Positions 22,310 through 36,090 of a DNA stretch of 64,000 bases are shown here, piece after piece. Each line of letters begins with the position of its first letter. Position 1 is the stretch's first letter. The DNA is from Aselliscus stoliczkanus. Lineage: Eukaryota; Chordata; Mammalia; Chiroptera; Hipposideridae. The stretch covers positions 69,130,559-69,194,558 of the forward strand of contig CM066739.1 in assembly GCA_033961575.1 (NCBI GenBank). Direction: 5' to 3'. Under the pieces are notes generated by a model. It ran no database searches, was not told the origin of the DNA, and saw only the letters and a list, made by a program, of their open reading frames with translations. The translations under genes were made by a program, and so were the position numbers.

Positions 22310-22600
22310 GTGTCTGTGCTGCGATCACATCTTATCCCCCAGCAGGTCTCATTCCCTCCCATTCCTCTCCAGCCACACTGAACCCCTCCTTTAATACACT
22401 GTGCCCTTTGGACCTGCCATTAGCGCTGCCCGAAGCAGCCTTCACCTGGTTAATTTTTACTCACCCTCCAGGCCTCAGTGTGGAACTCACTTCCTCCAGG
22501 CAGCCTTTCCTGACCAGCCAAGGCTGCTGGGCAGGCTGTCCCTCCCATGGATTCACACAGCACCTTGGGACATCTCCTCTCATTATAGCAGTCAGGAGTC
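22310..22600 (+). repeat. L2-like LINE fragment
   Basis: CT-rich L2 3' text (CCAGGCCTCAGTGTGGAACTC, CAGGCAGCCTTTCCTGACCA). The overlapping 139-codon ORF is a product of this composition, not a gene. Confidence 0.6.
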
Positions 22601-23869
22601 ACACAGTAAGGAAAGTTTCGCTTGTCTGCACCCCCTCTGGATGCTGCCATCCTGTTTTACGCACCCCTAGTGCCTGCCCGAGGCCAGACATGCAGAGATC
22701 TCAAATACATCACTACAAGGAATGAAAAGAGGGACTGAATAGTGCATTAGTATTATTACCGTGAGCTTTGAAGACACACAGATGTAGAGAAAGTGACATT
22801 TGCCTGAATTTTTGTAGTGTGGTGATAAATTTGTTTTAGCTTTCAAATTCCAACCCAAAGTAATACAGCAGGCTCTACGGTAACATTGTTTAGTTCAATG
22901 TGGTTTCATTATAATGTTGATGAGAGAAAAAAATTGATTCCCTGCCAGGACCACTGTCTGTGTGGAGTCTGCACTTGGGCTGGTTTTCTCTGGTGCTCCC
23001 GCTTCCCCCCACACCCCAAAAAGATGTGCTCATGATGTGAAGTGGCGTGTCCACCTCATCCCTGTCTGAGTGAGTGTGGGTGTGTGTGAGCAGCTCTATG
23101 ATGGAAAGGCATCCTGCCCAGGGTGGGGTCCCCACTTTGTACCCTGAGCTTGTACCGGGAGTGGCTCCGGCCACCCATGACCCTGAACTGGAATGAGTGG
23201 GTTAGAAAGTCATTATCTTACTTGTTTTTCTTAACCTTTCTGAAATGTGTGGATAGCTCACTTTGTTTCACTCTTTAATATTAGAGAGTTTGGGTCTTTA
23301 TTTAGAAGCTTGGTGATGTGTTTGTTAGAAATATTCCATAGATACTTAACTCTAGTTTCCAAGAACCCATGGATGACGTAAAGGGAGGACTTACTGTATG
23401 TGATGCTCACAGAGTAGACAAAAAGTACCATGGAGGTACTTCTCTGTCACTTTCCAGAAAAAATGTATCAGTAGGGCCATTGCAAACCTTTCATGGGACC
23501 CTATTTACCTACAGGTGGTGGCCCACATGTCAACATTAGTCATCAAACAGCAAATTGAGCACATGAATTCTGTGCAGATCGAGTCATTTTATTTTCTTGG
23601 AGATGATATAACTACAATTTTGCCATCAGTATTGCTATTCTTATGTTGTAGACATGTCAAACTTCTCCCCCTCTGCAAATCCAAGGCTGTTCTTGGGTTT
23701 CTTAAACTCCTCCATTACATCACAAGCTCCTTGCATGTCTTCTTCATGTTTTAACAACCACGGAGCCAAGCGTGGTGCCTGGAACATAGCAGGTGCTTCA
23801 GGAGCCATGAGGGAATCGCAGAATAACGATGTTGAGTGTTACAAGGGCAGATGGTCACTTCCCATGTTA

Positions 23870-24060
23870 TTTTATTCACTCACAGTAGCCTCAAAGGGTA
23901 TTTATTACCATTCTTATCTCCTGGATAAGGAAATGGGGATTTAGAGATGTTGGGACGCTTTCCCAAAGTCATGTAACTTGAATGTTGGAGCTAAGGGTTC
24001 AGTTCAGGAGAGTGAAGCCCACACATGTTCCAGCAGCACACACTGCCATTCAGTGCATGT
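23870..24060 (+). repeat. MIR-like SINE fragment
   Basis: Text such as CTGGATAAGGAAATGGGGATTTAGAG, CCCAAAGTCATGTAACTTG and GGAGCTAAGGGTTCA fits the MIR core, diverged. Confidence 0.6.
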
Positions 24061-25543
24061 TTACTGAATCGATTTATTAATAATTCCTGTAAGAGATAAA
24101 TGAATAGCAGACACAGCTAATTCATCTGGGTGGGGCAGTGGACAGGGAGATTATTGATAGGTTATATAACTGAACTTTTATCTTTGGAGCTGGTGGAATT
24201 AGATGTTAAGGGTAATCAGAAGCACACCATGATCAGTAAACAGCTGTAAATACACCAACTTGGCAGGCAGACGTAAGAAATGAAGCAACTCTTCTCGGTA
24301 AACAGCATCAGTCTAACTCCCTTAACAGGTCTCTTAAGGAAAACAAGGTGAGGCCGAAACGGCTGTGTCTTCCATCCATGCTCCTTTTCCTCCTTAGAAA
24401 CACAATATGAAAGGCCACCGTGTCTAGCCTCCCTTGCAGCTAGTTTTGATAAACTGAAGTATCATGTGAGGACTTCATAAAAGTGTCCCTCGGAGGGAAG
24501 GGGATACCCTGCTGCCTTTCTTGTTCCGGCTGGCTGGGATACAGATATGATGGGTTGAAGTCAAGTAGCCATTTTGGTTCCTCAGGTGACAAGCCAGGGA
24601 TGACCAGAGCAGTGCCATAGGAGGGGTGTAGCTTCTGATGACTGAGCTGCCATTCCGGCCCTAGATTGCCAACACAGACTTCCTCTGTGGGAAAGGGTAA
24701 TATCTTGTTTAAGCCCGAAATGGAAGAGGAAATAGCCAATTTCAAAGTGTCCTTTCATTTAAAAGTATCCTTTCTGTATGCTATTCTATTTCTATTCAAT
24801 TTATTTCATCTTATGATACTACAGCTGTTTGTGTTTCCTGGAACTTACATTGCACATTTGAAACCAGCAAGCAGCAAACATCATTTCTCTGCCACAGACT
24901 GTTTGGTTATTGATCCCATCTAACAGGTTCACAGTAAGTTGTTTGTAGGTGACTCTGACTAAAGGTCAGGAGACTACATATAAAGTCGACAAATACTCTC
25001 AAATTTTGAATTATACAGTTTCAAAGGTTAGGCCCTGCCTCAGCTTTCTCTTATCGGACCATTGATCTAGTGCCAAATCATTTTTATTCTTCTAAGTGGC
25101 ATATTATCTTACTTGATGGTTAACAGCAAATGTTTACTGAGTTTACATATAATCATGCATAAAACATTGCACTATATACAATTAGTTCACAGATGGATTG
25201 TAAAGGGTTTGATTCTTTTAGAAAGTAATCCGTTTATTGAATGAGGTAAACTCTACGGGGTACAAAAAGGGAATAGCTTTATTTTTCTTGAATCTTCAAA
25301 CATACACCCTTTAATGCCTGTCCTATAGGGTTACCTATACCGTAGGTTACCTATAGCTTTTTAGTCACTTGTGGGTATTTAAGGCTTCCTTTCAGGTACT
25401 AAAAGACACAGTTCAGCCAAAATCAAAACCTTGCATCTAATTGTCTAATCCAATTATATTTAATTTCATCTAATTCAGAGTTTCCCCTGGCCTCCCCCAC
25501 AGCCCAGACCTGACTCAGGCAACCTCCATGGGAATGGGGGTGT

Positions 25544-25545
<2 letters not shown>
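24061..25545. other. Intergenic, no gene recognised
   Basis: Short unsupported ORFs only. No splice-bounded coding block and no mobile element I can name. Confidence 0.45.

Positions 25546-25584
<39 letters not shown>
25546..25584. repeat. (TC)n microsatellite
   Basis: About 19 uninterrupted TC units. It forms a homopurine/homopyrimidine tract. Confidence 0.97.
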
Positions 25585-25588
<4 letters not shown>

Positions 25589-25639
25589 TTACTCTCTACT
25601 CATCATGGTAAATGCAACTCCATTCTAATCCCAACCCTT

Positions 25640-25930
25640 CATTTCTGCCATGTTCTCTTGCTTACTTCTCTCTAGTCCCATTGGCCGCCTTTCCATCTAG
25701 GACATGTTAAACATGTTCCCGCCAAGGGTCTTTGGGTTTCCTGTTCCCTCTGCTTAAAACACTCTTCCCCCAGCTCTCTGATAGCTTGTCCCTCACTTTT
25801 AGGCCTCTGCTCAAATGTTCTCTTATCCATGAGGCCTTCCTTGACCACTCACTTCAAGTGACACACACCACACCCATCACTTCCTCACTCTGTTTTATTT
25901 CTCTTCTCTCATTGTCTGATAAATTATGAA
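25640..25930 (+). repeat. L2 LINE 3' fragment
   Basis: Contains AGGCCTCTGCTCAAATGTTC and CTTATCCATGAGGCCTTCCTTGACCACTC, the usual L2 3' text. Confidence 0.75.
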
Positions 25931-26453
25931 ATTACGCTTCCACTGGGAAATGAAGTACCTGCCTTTCCTGCAGATACCTCCCATCTTTATGAGGGAGGTT
26001 GGGAGGTAGCATACCTTTCTCTATATGGGGAGAGGAGTAGAAAAAGCCAAAACACTCTCTATGCCTTTGAATCCCTGTTCTCCTTGACTTTCTTCAGTCA
26101 CCTTTCCCAATTTGGTCTTGTCATAGAGAAGCGGGAGGTGAAGGTGTCATAGATACTGGACTGATCTATTTTCTTTTGTTAAGTGTCATCGATGTATCAG
26201 GCACTCTGTTTAGAATGTAGGGGTAATTGTCTCATAAAATTCTCAGTTCTGTGACTTCAGCTAAAAATAGAGACGACAGGTCAAACTTCATTCAGTGTGC
26301 TATTAAACAAGACCTTCCCCTAAACTAACATGCTCTAATTGTCACAAAGAGAACATTTGAAATTTGAGGTAACTATTATGATCCATGAGTTCTGGATGTC
26401 CACTTTTTAGGAAATAGACACCTAGGCATTTACACAGCTCAAAAGTGATCTAA

Positions 26454-27016
26454 TGGGCCGGCCGAGTGGCTCAGTTGGTTAAGAGCTCGCTCAAAAGTGC
26501 GAGCTGATGGGCCGGCCAAGTGGTGCATTGGTTAAGAGCTAGTTTTGGGATGCCAGCGGCCCCGGTTCGGATCCCACATATGAGGGTCAGTGACTACAGC
26601 TAACAACAGCTCCACCTGTGGCGACGGTGCAGGCTGCAGCCCCTGCTGCAGTGGGCTGCCATAGGCTACAGTGAGTGGCCGGCAGCCAGCATGAGCTGCC
26701 AATAGCCGTGGTGAGCGACATCCAGAGGCCGGCGACTGATCTGCCTCATCCGGGAAGAGTGCAATGACGATACCAACATGGGCCAGTGAAGCAACATCCT
26801 CCACAACTAGACTGAAGAACAAAAAGACAGCAACTTGTCTGTTCCCCTTCCCCGATTCCCCAACACTGTTCCCCTCCCCCAATTCCCCAATTTAAATAAA
26901 AAAAAAAAAGAGGGCGAGCTGAGCTCTGAGCAACAGCATTTCGATGCCCAGCCTGAGCTGAGCAGCCGCTGAGCTGCCAAGAGGTAGCAGGATAGCTCAG
27001 CTAAAAAAAAAAAAAA
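26454..27016 (+). mobile_element. RHIN-like SINE interrupted by a composite SINE
   Basis: The outer element begins GGGCCGGCCGAGTGGCTCAG and resumes after the inner insertion as GCGAGCTGAGCTCTGAGC...GATAGCTCAGCT plus an A-tail. The outer TSD AAAAGTGATCTAA is at 26441-26453 and 27017-27029. It belongs to the same family as the reverse copy at 1031-1184. Confidence 0.9.
26508..26913 (+). mobile_element. Long composite SINE with VNTR, copy 2 (nested)
   Basis: Same organisation as 8436-8850, with two 20-bp VNTR units (about 26668-26710). The C-rich 3' segment CCCAATTCCCCAA occurs more than once and AAATAAA stands before the A-tail. The TSD GCGAGCTGA (26499-26507 and 26914-26922) lies inside the outer SINE. 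Confidence 0.9.
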
Positions 27017-27029
27017 AAAAGTGATCTAA

Positions 27030-30000
27030 GATTAGTTGTGCAGTCACTGTGGTGGAAATCTGGCCGTCTAGTAGTCACTCCTCCTTTTTCTTGGATTCGT
27101 ACCCTGTGGTCACAGTAAATGTTCATGGATGGGCATGAGACCAATATTGGTCTAATTAGAGCAAATATTTGGACATTGCCGGGACAGGAATCTGGAAGAT
27201 CTATGCCTGGTGTTGCTGGGGCCGTCACATGGAGAGAGCTTGCCTCAGAGTGAGGGCAGGAAAGAGGGAAGTGGATGTGAGAGATGAGAGGCCAAGGTAC
27301 AGACTGCGCTAGATCTAGCCATGCCTGCAGTCAGTGCCCATGTTTTATATGAGTCAATTCATTTCCTCTTTTCTTCAGCCAGGTGTCTTGGCTTTTTATC
27401 ACTTGCACCCTAATCGTCCTGGCTGTCCTCATGCCATTTCTTTACTTAAACTGTTGTCTGCGAATTGTCATCTGAGCTGCTATGTTCCTGGAATATTTTG
27501 TCAAGATGGTCTGTTTCCAGGGAGTGCTGATAATTGAAAGGACTTATTTGTGTCCCATTCTGGGATTCTTCTGGCCACAGGGCTCAATAGTAGAACTATT
27601 GTTAACAATTGTTTCAACAAATTCGGTAATGTATAGATGCATCGTTGTATTTGTGATTCTGATTTTACTGTTCAGTATATGGCTAAAGCAGACATTTTTG
27701 TTTCTTAACCTTTTTCCATAATAATCCAACATGGTATACTTACATTCTTGTTAGTCATCGTTTTCATTGGTTAGTTTATAGAGAAAGTATACAAATATCT
27801 TTAGGTTATTAATCTTTATGTTCAAATAGGAGTATACAACTAACTCCAAAGGTAGTGAAATCCTTTAAGGGATCTAAAATCCTTTAATGTTCAAAACAAT
27901 GCATTTTCCCTAGTTTCTAAAACATATTCTTCTAATAAAGAGATTTTTTTTTCTTTTAATAAAGAGATTTTTTTTTAAGTGATATATCAACCAGTCAAAG
28001 TGATTTAGATCTTTGAAAATTCTTAGCAATGTTCTTGTTGGGAGAATTAATTTTCTGGAAGAAATCAGAAATTATTGCTAATACTGTGATTTTATACAAC
28101 CACCAAAGTTCTAAATTTAATTTCTTGTTTTTATTCTAAATGAAAACATTTATGGGGAGAAACACCAAAATTTGAGAGGAGATTTGAAATTCAGTTTATC
28201 ATAGATGGAGCAAAAAGAAAGAACCTTGAATGTCAGATACCAAAAAAATACCACGTGGGGTTTACTTTTGGGTTCCTCTGTCTAAAAGGGATGTGGATAC
28301 TCTTGACAGGTTCCTAAGAAAACCAGAAATGAAGGTAGTCAGGGAAGCAGGTGTCTTTTTTGTTATTCTTTAGAATTTGGAATTGTCTTCAAGGCAGTGG
28401 GAGTGGCTAAAGGATATTAATTTAGGGAAGAACATTGTCATATTTGCATTTAAAAAAAATCCTTTGTAGAGAGTTTTCCTAAGGAGAAAGCTAATGAGTT
28501 CCCCATATCCAGAAGAAAGAGAATAGAGGGGCAAAAAACCGAGGCAAGGATTGAATCACAGCAAGAGAGAGTTTGATAACATGAAGGACTTGACCCAGTG
28601 AATGATCAGACAGAGGCTGGGAAGAGCTGAACATATCTTATAAAGGAGAGTCATCTTTCACATTTTCAATTATGTTTCTGGCTACGGCAAGAGGTTAGAT
28701 ATGCTCAAATTTCCTGAAGTGTCTTCTTTAGAAGAACTGTTAATAGGTGTTTCATGAACAGAAAACGAAGTTTCAGAGCTCTCCAAAGTTTGGCTTTGGC
28801 ACAGTTGAGTAGGCCTATTTATTTACTGCAGGCCATTTTATCACCTTTAACATGCTAACTTCCCTGTGAATCTTTGAGTGGAACATTGGATTCAGGGCCT
28901 CCCAACTTAATTGAGGATTTTGTTCTTCTGTTCTAAGGAGCAAATACTTTACTTGGTAAAGTACTGACTCAGATACATTTGGTTCTATTAACCAACTCTA
29001 AGATTTTTTTTCCCTATTGGTTCTGAAATCCTAAGAAGTATTTAAATTTTGGAATTACCTTTTCATAGTGTTTATCCATTACAAGTGAGCGATCTCACAA
29101 TTCCCAAGCAAGTCTGCGAAAATTTAATAATAACTAGGCAATAACTGCTTTTTAGAGTCCTTATGTTAAGGATGGATAATCAGATAAAATTTGAACAGAT
29201 ATGTCAGCTTTAAATTCACATCGAACTAAAAGCCTAATGGCCAACTTAGTATATAAGTTGGAAAACCACAAGTCTACTCATTTCAAAGAATTAAAAGAAA
29301 GTAGGGAGTAGATACATCATTCCTATTCTCCCACCTGAAGATATTTCCTGACACAAGTCAAAATTCATAATGGAAGTTAGAATTCTAATGTGTCGTTCAA
29401 ACAAAGCGAGATGGAATTTTGGAGTCATCATAAGAATGTTACTGTTGGGAATGTGACATTAGGTCACCAAGCATCAGATGTTAAAAAAAACAACACAATT
29501 CTCAAGAATAGTTAGCTTTTCTAGTGATTTAATTTAATCCTAGGATTGCAAATTGATTTTAATTTAGATGTCAATTAGCTGGCAGTGTTGCTTGGAGTAC
29601 TAGGTCATGAAGAGTTGAGACTGAGTCTCAATGCAGTGGATGGAGCACGTGTGGCGATTGATAAGCAATATCTGCCTTGTGTGGGGGGAGAGAGAGTGGA
29701 GCTCCCCATCTTTGTAGCTGCCATCCCCATTTTTAAGTCATGGTTGGAGGTATGTTAGGTCATAAAAGGTGCTGTGAGCTGGATTGGGTCAGAAACAACT
29801 ATTTGAGAAATGTAGTTGTTACAAAATGTTTCAGAAGATCTTGTCAAATCACCCAGAGGGTGTACAACCTTTTAGTTCTGGAAAAAGCTGAGGTACGAGG
29901 GAACCATATTACATTGAGTTAGATTAAAAATGTGAACTCTGCAGAAATGTGATACAACACTGGACCCCACAGAAAGGGGTCTTTGGCCAACAACTCCACA

Positions 30001-30180
30001 AATCTCTTTTAGAACATGAAGTATAAATCTTCAAATTTAGTATAGTGTCTATATGAGGATTTCTGTTGGAGATGATATAGTTGATCTTTCCTGTGAGTGC
30101 ATTGAGTTAATATTCATTATTATCTGTGTTTTGCAAAGCAGGACTATAAATTCTTATGAAATTTTCAATAGAAAGAGTAA
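27030..30180. other. Intergenic, no gene recognised
   Basis: AT-rich DNA without a supported gene. A small direct duplication (TAATAAAGAGATTTTTTTT) occurs at about 27935-27975. Short ORFs have no recognisable content. Confidence 0.45.
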
Positions 30181-30479
30181 ATGATTTTCTTTCTTTTGAC
30201 CAATGAAGCGTCTGTTACCCACAGGGAACCCAAAGTCCCTGCAGCGGCTGATATTGTCAGAGGGAAGGCTGCTTCACTGGGAGAGAGGGGAAGATCAGCG
30301 CGCCGTGTCCTTGTTGACCACACAGCATCCAGGCAGATCCCGGCCCATGTCTCCCAGGGGGCCCAGTCCTGTCAGTGGATGAACTGCTGCCCAAGCCGAG
30401 TGACGCACCTGGTGAGTCAGGGACAGTTACAACCTCACCCCCAGCTTCCTGCCCAAATCCAAACCAGTTTTGTTTCTTA

Positions 30480-33400
30480 GCCAAATGGCATAAAAAAACA
30501 AGGCGAGGAAAATATAAAGGCAGTTATGCCATTCTGAGACAGCCTATTTCCAGTGGTGTCTGGTCTGTGGCTAAAATTCTAGACTTGAAATTAGGCGAGC
30601 TGAGTACAGATTAGACAGAGACAGAAACGGAAAGCTCTGTGTTCCTTTCCCAGCTTCAACAGGCGCTGCCTCGGGATCTTTAACAGTTCAGCTTCCCTGG
30701 ACCCCATTTTCCTCATGTTTTTAACTGGGAAGAGAGGAAGTCTGGAGGTGGAGACAGTGAAGAAAGGGATTTAACACTTAATGAGTTCCAGGTGTTTTAC
30801 CCAAAGTGTCCCCTAATTTCCTCACAACAATCACAGTGGACTCACCAGAACAGCTATGAGGTGCTGATCCTACAGGCGGGATGAAATAGACCGATGCCCT
30901 CCTGACCCCTCCAACTATAGCCAGAAGTCTCCAAAGACTGTCACTCAGTGATTTGGAATTTCTGTGGTGTCTCTGGCTACCTGCAGCTCCACATATGTCC
31001 AGTGCCCTGTGGCTCTTGAGATGGGCATCATCATGGAAGTAGCACCTCACCCCTACTTGTGTCATAGTCTGCCACAAAACAGTATTGCTTTGAACTGTCT
31101 CCCCCAGACGTCTGGCTAATGTGTCTCCATGTTATTCACCAGCACCATTGCTGGTCTCTGTCTCTAGGCACCGACAGAAGTTCTGAGGATCAGACCGGAG
31201 ACAACCAGCTGCCTTCAGAATCACCTTTCCCTTCAGGAGGACTGTGCTTGTCATTAAGTTGTGTGCATAAGCCAGCAAAACGTCCTTACCTGAGGCTAAT
31301 TTTTTCAGACCAGTGATCTTCAAGCTTTTTGCCCTTGAAAAATTTTGAAGACTTTTGTAAAACTCTTTATCAAGTCAACATATGAACACTCTGTACAAAG
31401 AACCTGTTTTATATCATCTTTACGTTTTAAATACCTTTTCCCCAAAATCTCAGAGTTGAACGTTTTCCTCATTCGGGTCAGATGTTGTTCATAAAGTGAG
31501 AGAGCAAAATATCTGGCCAAATATCTGACTGACTTTCTGTCAGGAGAAGGCGGACTTCCTATTTATTTGTTTACTTACTTACTTATTTGCAAACCAACGT
31601 GGTTTAATGCACGTCTGTGTAACCTCACTTCCAAATTTGAGAGAGAGTGAGAATGGAGACAGAGAGAAGGCCAGGAGTCTTGAGGTGGCTTTCTTTGCTT
31701 TGATCCCCTCTGCAGAAATCTCCTCAGGGAATCTGCAAGGTCCCTCTGCTGGGTGGCCCGGAGGTGTTTACCCCTGGGGGCAGGCACACAAACATTAGGG
31801 CCCCAGGAGGCTTTGCTTTCACTTTTCTTTTGTAAAGCGTTTGGCCTGGTTTTGTTTGGGAAAGGGGATGTGAGAAAGGGAACCTGGAGCCTCTGCAGAG
31901 ATCTATTCAGTAAAGCAGTGCTACCAGAGGACATGGGGGTGTTGAAGATTTGAACATTGATTTCGTTACAACAATCCATGTCTGTGAGCCTCTGGAAAAC
32001 TTTCATACTTATATACCCAGCGTGACTGGTACCCCGGTTTAAAAACCACTGCCTCCTTACACCCCTTACCGTCCCCCAGTTGAATCTGCCACATGCCCTG
32101 GTAGGTCTGATTGCTGTTCTTAACTTAGACCTGCAAGTCTGTTGAACATTTACAATGTACTGGCAGCCTAGCTACCTAAGTTTGCCGTCCTGAAGACCTT
32201 GTGTCAGCCAATGAAGTGCGTCGCCCAAAGTCATGTAGCAGAGGACTCAGGAACCAGACTGAGGTGCCTAGATCAGCTTTTTTTTTTTCTAGCACAAGGG
32301 CATTTGTTGTACATTCATGGTTGGCTAAGCATGTGAGTTAAGGGAGGATTTGGAAAGAAACCTTAGGCTCTGTAGACCAGTCTCTGATCCAAGTCCTGTC
32401 CTCTGCCAGCCCCCACGGGTGGCATCTGATAACCCTGTACTGCCTTCACCCAGTAGGTAATTTAGCCAGCATCCCTCATTACCCTTCATGCTTCCTCTTA
32501 GTACTTTTCCATCTAGTGACCTCCACCCCACACCCACTAGCCCCCACCCCTCACCCTCTACCCCCCACCCCACTCCTCCCCCTTACACACTCTGCTTCTA
32601 GTCTATATGTATATTCCCACTTTTCCTGTGTCTGAAGCCTAATCTTTCTCCCCTACTATACAACCCCATTGTAGTAGCCCCCTTGAATAAGTCTTCCTTC
32701 TGGTCTTTACACATGTCATGAGTAATGGTTTCTTTAACACCCTGGTAAGGCTTTAGATAACCTTGTGAAATACTTTGATTTACACAGTGAGATCTGCATA
32801 ACAATATATTCATTAGATATGGTAATTAAATAGGACAATTTTCTAGTGTCCTTTTGAAATTTACTTAGTAGTGGCATAGAAGATTTGACAGTTCTTAAAT
32901 AGACTTTATTGAAAAAACAGATAAATTGTCTCCAAATTACTCCTAAGTATCTGGAAAATCATTTTCCTTTAAAACTTTTCTGGCCAAGAATCCAGAAAAA
33001 ACTTTTCATTTTTGAGACTCCCTACCTTTTGCTGTACTTTCCTTGTATGTCACTCATTTTATTTGTTTTTCCTAGGCCGGCAAAAATCAGTTTTTACTTT
33101 GAAATGAAGGGCATTAAGTCTTTCCATTTTTAAAACTGTATTTTGTTTTTGTGGTAGCATCTTAGGCTAACTTGACAATTTCTAGTATTTTTATTATTTA
33201 AAAGTTATTAGCTTTACTGCCTCTATCCACTTGGATAAAAAAGGAATAGATCTAATTATACTTTAACTTTCCACTTTTTTTTTTTTTCACTTTTAACTGT
33301 TTTTTTTTCCAGTTTTCAAAAATTGAGGTATAACTCACATAGACTTAACCCTTTTAAAGAGTACAATTTGGTGGTTTTTAATATACTGACTTCCCTTTAA

Positions 33401-33600
33401 GATAGCATCAGGTTACCTTTTTAAAGGTCAGATTTCTACAGTGCAGTTCTTCCAGTTTATATATGAATGCCCTTTTGCTGTTCTTGAAGCAGGAACCCAG
33501 CACAGTGCCTCCCAATTTATTGGTCTTCAACTAGTGTTTACTGAATGAAGGGAAGCATGGAAATGTTTGCCTTCAGATCCTGAGTTGCTCATTACAATCT
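30480..33600. other. Intergenic, no gene recognised
   Basis: The 143-codon ORF at 32006-31575 (minus) and others have no family resemblance and no splice or promoter context. About 31310-31520 has the feel of an old DNA transposon that I cannot name. Confidence 0.4.
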
Positions 33601-33616
33601 TAAAAATGAAAAGCTT

Positions 33617-33723
33617 GGGCCAGCCGAGTGGCGCGGTGGTTAAGCGCTGGCCTGGGAAGCTAGCGGCCCCGGTTTGGTCCCACATATGAGGGTCAGTGAC
33701 ACTGCTCTCAAAAAAAAAATAAA
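33617..33723 (+). mobile_element. tRNA-derived SINE, full copy
   Basis: Head GGGCCAGCCGAGTGGCGCGG and A-tail. The TSD AAAAATGAAAAGCTT/AAAAATGAACAGCTT is at 33602-33616 and 33724-33738. Confidence 0.93.
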
Positions 33724-35259
33724 AAAAATGAACAGCTTTTCATAGTTTCAGCATCCCCTTAAACACAATGATTGGCTGTTGCAAATTTCATTTTGCCTCC
33801 TTTCTCTAAACCACACTGGCAAGTAGCACAGAGGGCATTACTGCCCTCACTGATGTTACATTTGAATCTGGGGATTGAAAACGTCTTGTGGTTAACTGGC
33901 AGATGTCACTCATGTTTCTTCAGTCATATTTCTATTACATGTCTCCTTGCAGGTTTTTAAAAATTCCTTTGCCATGATAGATATATCTGATCATGGAGCT
34001 TGGGCCTGCCAAAAGCCAAGCAGTTGTCAGCATGGGTCTGCCAGTCCATGTTTTCATGTCAAGTTCAACATTGTCAACAGGTTCTGTTGAAGTGAAAATG
34101 TAAACAGAACTTCCCTCTCACAGAAAAGTCCCTTTAGGACAGACAGCCCAACTGGGTGTTAGCTCCGGGGGTATGTGTTCTCTGAGCTACTGCAGCCCGC
34201 AGTTGAGCCACACCAGACTGAAGGGCCCATCATGAATCTGAGCCACACAGGTTCAAACCTTGACCTTGAGGGAGGAGTACCCACATAGGCCATCATTATG
34301 CTGAAAATTATCTCAAAGATAATGATTCTATTTTACATTTGAAAAATTTGCATTTGTACTAGCAAAGAATCCCTTGTGAAACACTAATTAATTTTAGGGC
34401 ACCCTTCCCTCACGGCTGAATTGTTATCATTGTGTCCTGACTGACATATCTGTTTCTGTTCTCAAGGGACTTGACCACTGATTAGAATTGCCAGATAAAA
34501 TACTGGATGCCTTGGTAAGTGTGAATTCCAGATAAACAAAGGAAATGCATTTTCCTATATAAGGTTGTCCCAAAATAGTAAGTATATTTTGCCCCCAAAT
34601 ATTACATAAGATGACGATAACATATGATGAAATGACCTGTCAGGAAATCTTTTAAAAATTCTTTTCACCGCCAGTACTGACCCTGCTTACATCTCAGTAA
34701 CCAGCCCCCTTGTGCTCTCTGAGCTGATTTATCTCCATTGCGATCCATGTCTTGCAGGCAATATGTTGACATCTAAACTATCTTCCCTCCCATGTTCTCA
34801 GTTTCAGTGTAATGTTGCCACCACCCATTCAGCTCCTGACCTGCCCTGGACCATTTCCTTTGCCCCCACATCCACTAGGTGGGTTTCGGAGACTTCCCAC
34901 CAGCCTTTTGGCTTCTCTCCCTATTCTAGCCTCAGCAACCAGTGATGCCTGGAAGAAGATGACACCACATCCCCTCTGCTCTCCCTTTCTATATGTCCTT
35001 CATTCTCATCAAGTGACTTAAGCTTTGGACAATGACACGCACATACACATGAGTATGTATGTAGAGAGAACCAGAAGTTTCCTGTGACGATACTTATAAC
35101 CCATGAGCATGCTGATGTTTTCTGTTTTATTAAAAAAAAAAAAAAAAAAGCTATTTTGTGACCCCTCCCCCCTAAATTGATGAGTCATGACCTGCAGTTT
35201 GGAAAAACAAAGCCTATTCCATTTTACACAAAACAATCAGACAATCATTATAAAACCTT

Positions 35260-36090
35260 GAGCAGGTCACATGGGTCCCTTCCTTAAAACCTGTCAATAA
35301 TTTCCCACTCATTAGCCTTAGGATTAAGTACAGGAGGTTTATTGTGGCATTAAAAGCCTTCCATCAACAAGTCCTCCGGTCTGGAAAAACTACCTCCCTT
35401 TTCCCTAGAGCTAACTCCCCACAGTAAGCAAGGTCGTTAGGCCTCAGTGCCATTTCTTCAGCCAGGCCTTCACTTCCCTTAGCCTCCGTGAATCCCTTTC
35501 CTGAATGGTCTTCCATCCTTAATGCTTTCATAGCAGAAAAAGCCTTTTAACATACCTGTCAGACCCTTAACCATTCGGAATCCTACAGAAGCTCTCCATT
35601 TCATTCAGCCTGAAATGCAAAGTCCTCGCAGTGACCAGCGTCACCCTGCCTGACCCCACTTCCCAAGTCTATGGCCTCATCTCCCATGACCCTTTCTGCT
35701 TATTTACTCTGCTCCACCCACGCTCACCTCCTTGTTATTCCTCTAGGTTGGCCCGGTACCCTCCTACCTCTGGGCCTTTGCATTTGCCCATCCCTTGATA
35801 TTTACATGGCACTCTCTCAGTCCTACGAGTTTTCTCAAATGTCACCTTGTCGGTGAGGCCTTCTCTGTCACCCTATTTAAAACCGCATCCCCCATTTTGG
35901 CACTTCCTATTTCCTTCTCTCCTTTACATTTATTTATTTTACTTATTTATGTTGCTTATTATCTATCTCCTTTAGGATATAAGCTTTATGATGATAGGAA
36001 TTTTTTTTTTTTAACTGCTGAATTCCCAGTACCTACAATAGTGCTTGGTTTATGATAGGTGCTCAATAATTTATCTGAATAAATGAATGA
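35260..36090 (+). repeat. L2 LINE 3' region, long copy
   Basis: Clear L2 3' text: CTGGGCCTTTGCATTTGCCC, TCGGTGAGGCCTTCTCTGTC, GATATAAGCTTTATGATGATAGG and the end GGTGCTCAATAATTTATCTGAATAAATGAATGA. The ORFs here follow from this repeat. Confidence 0.85.
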
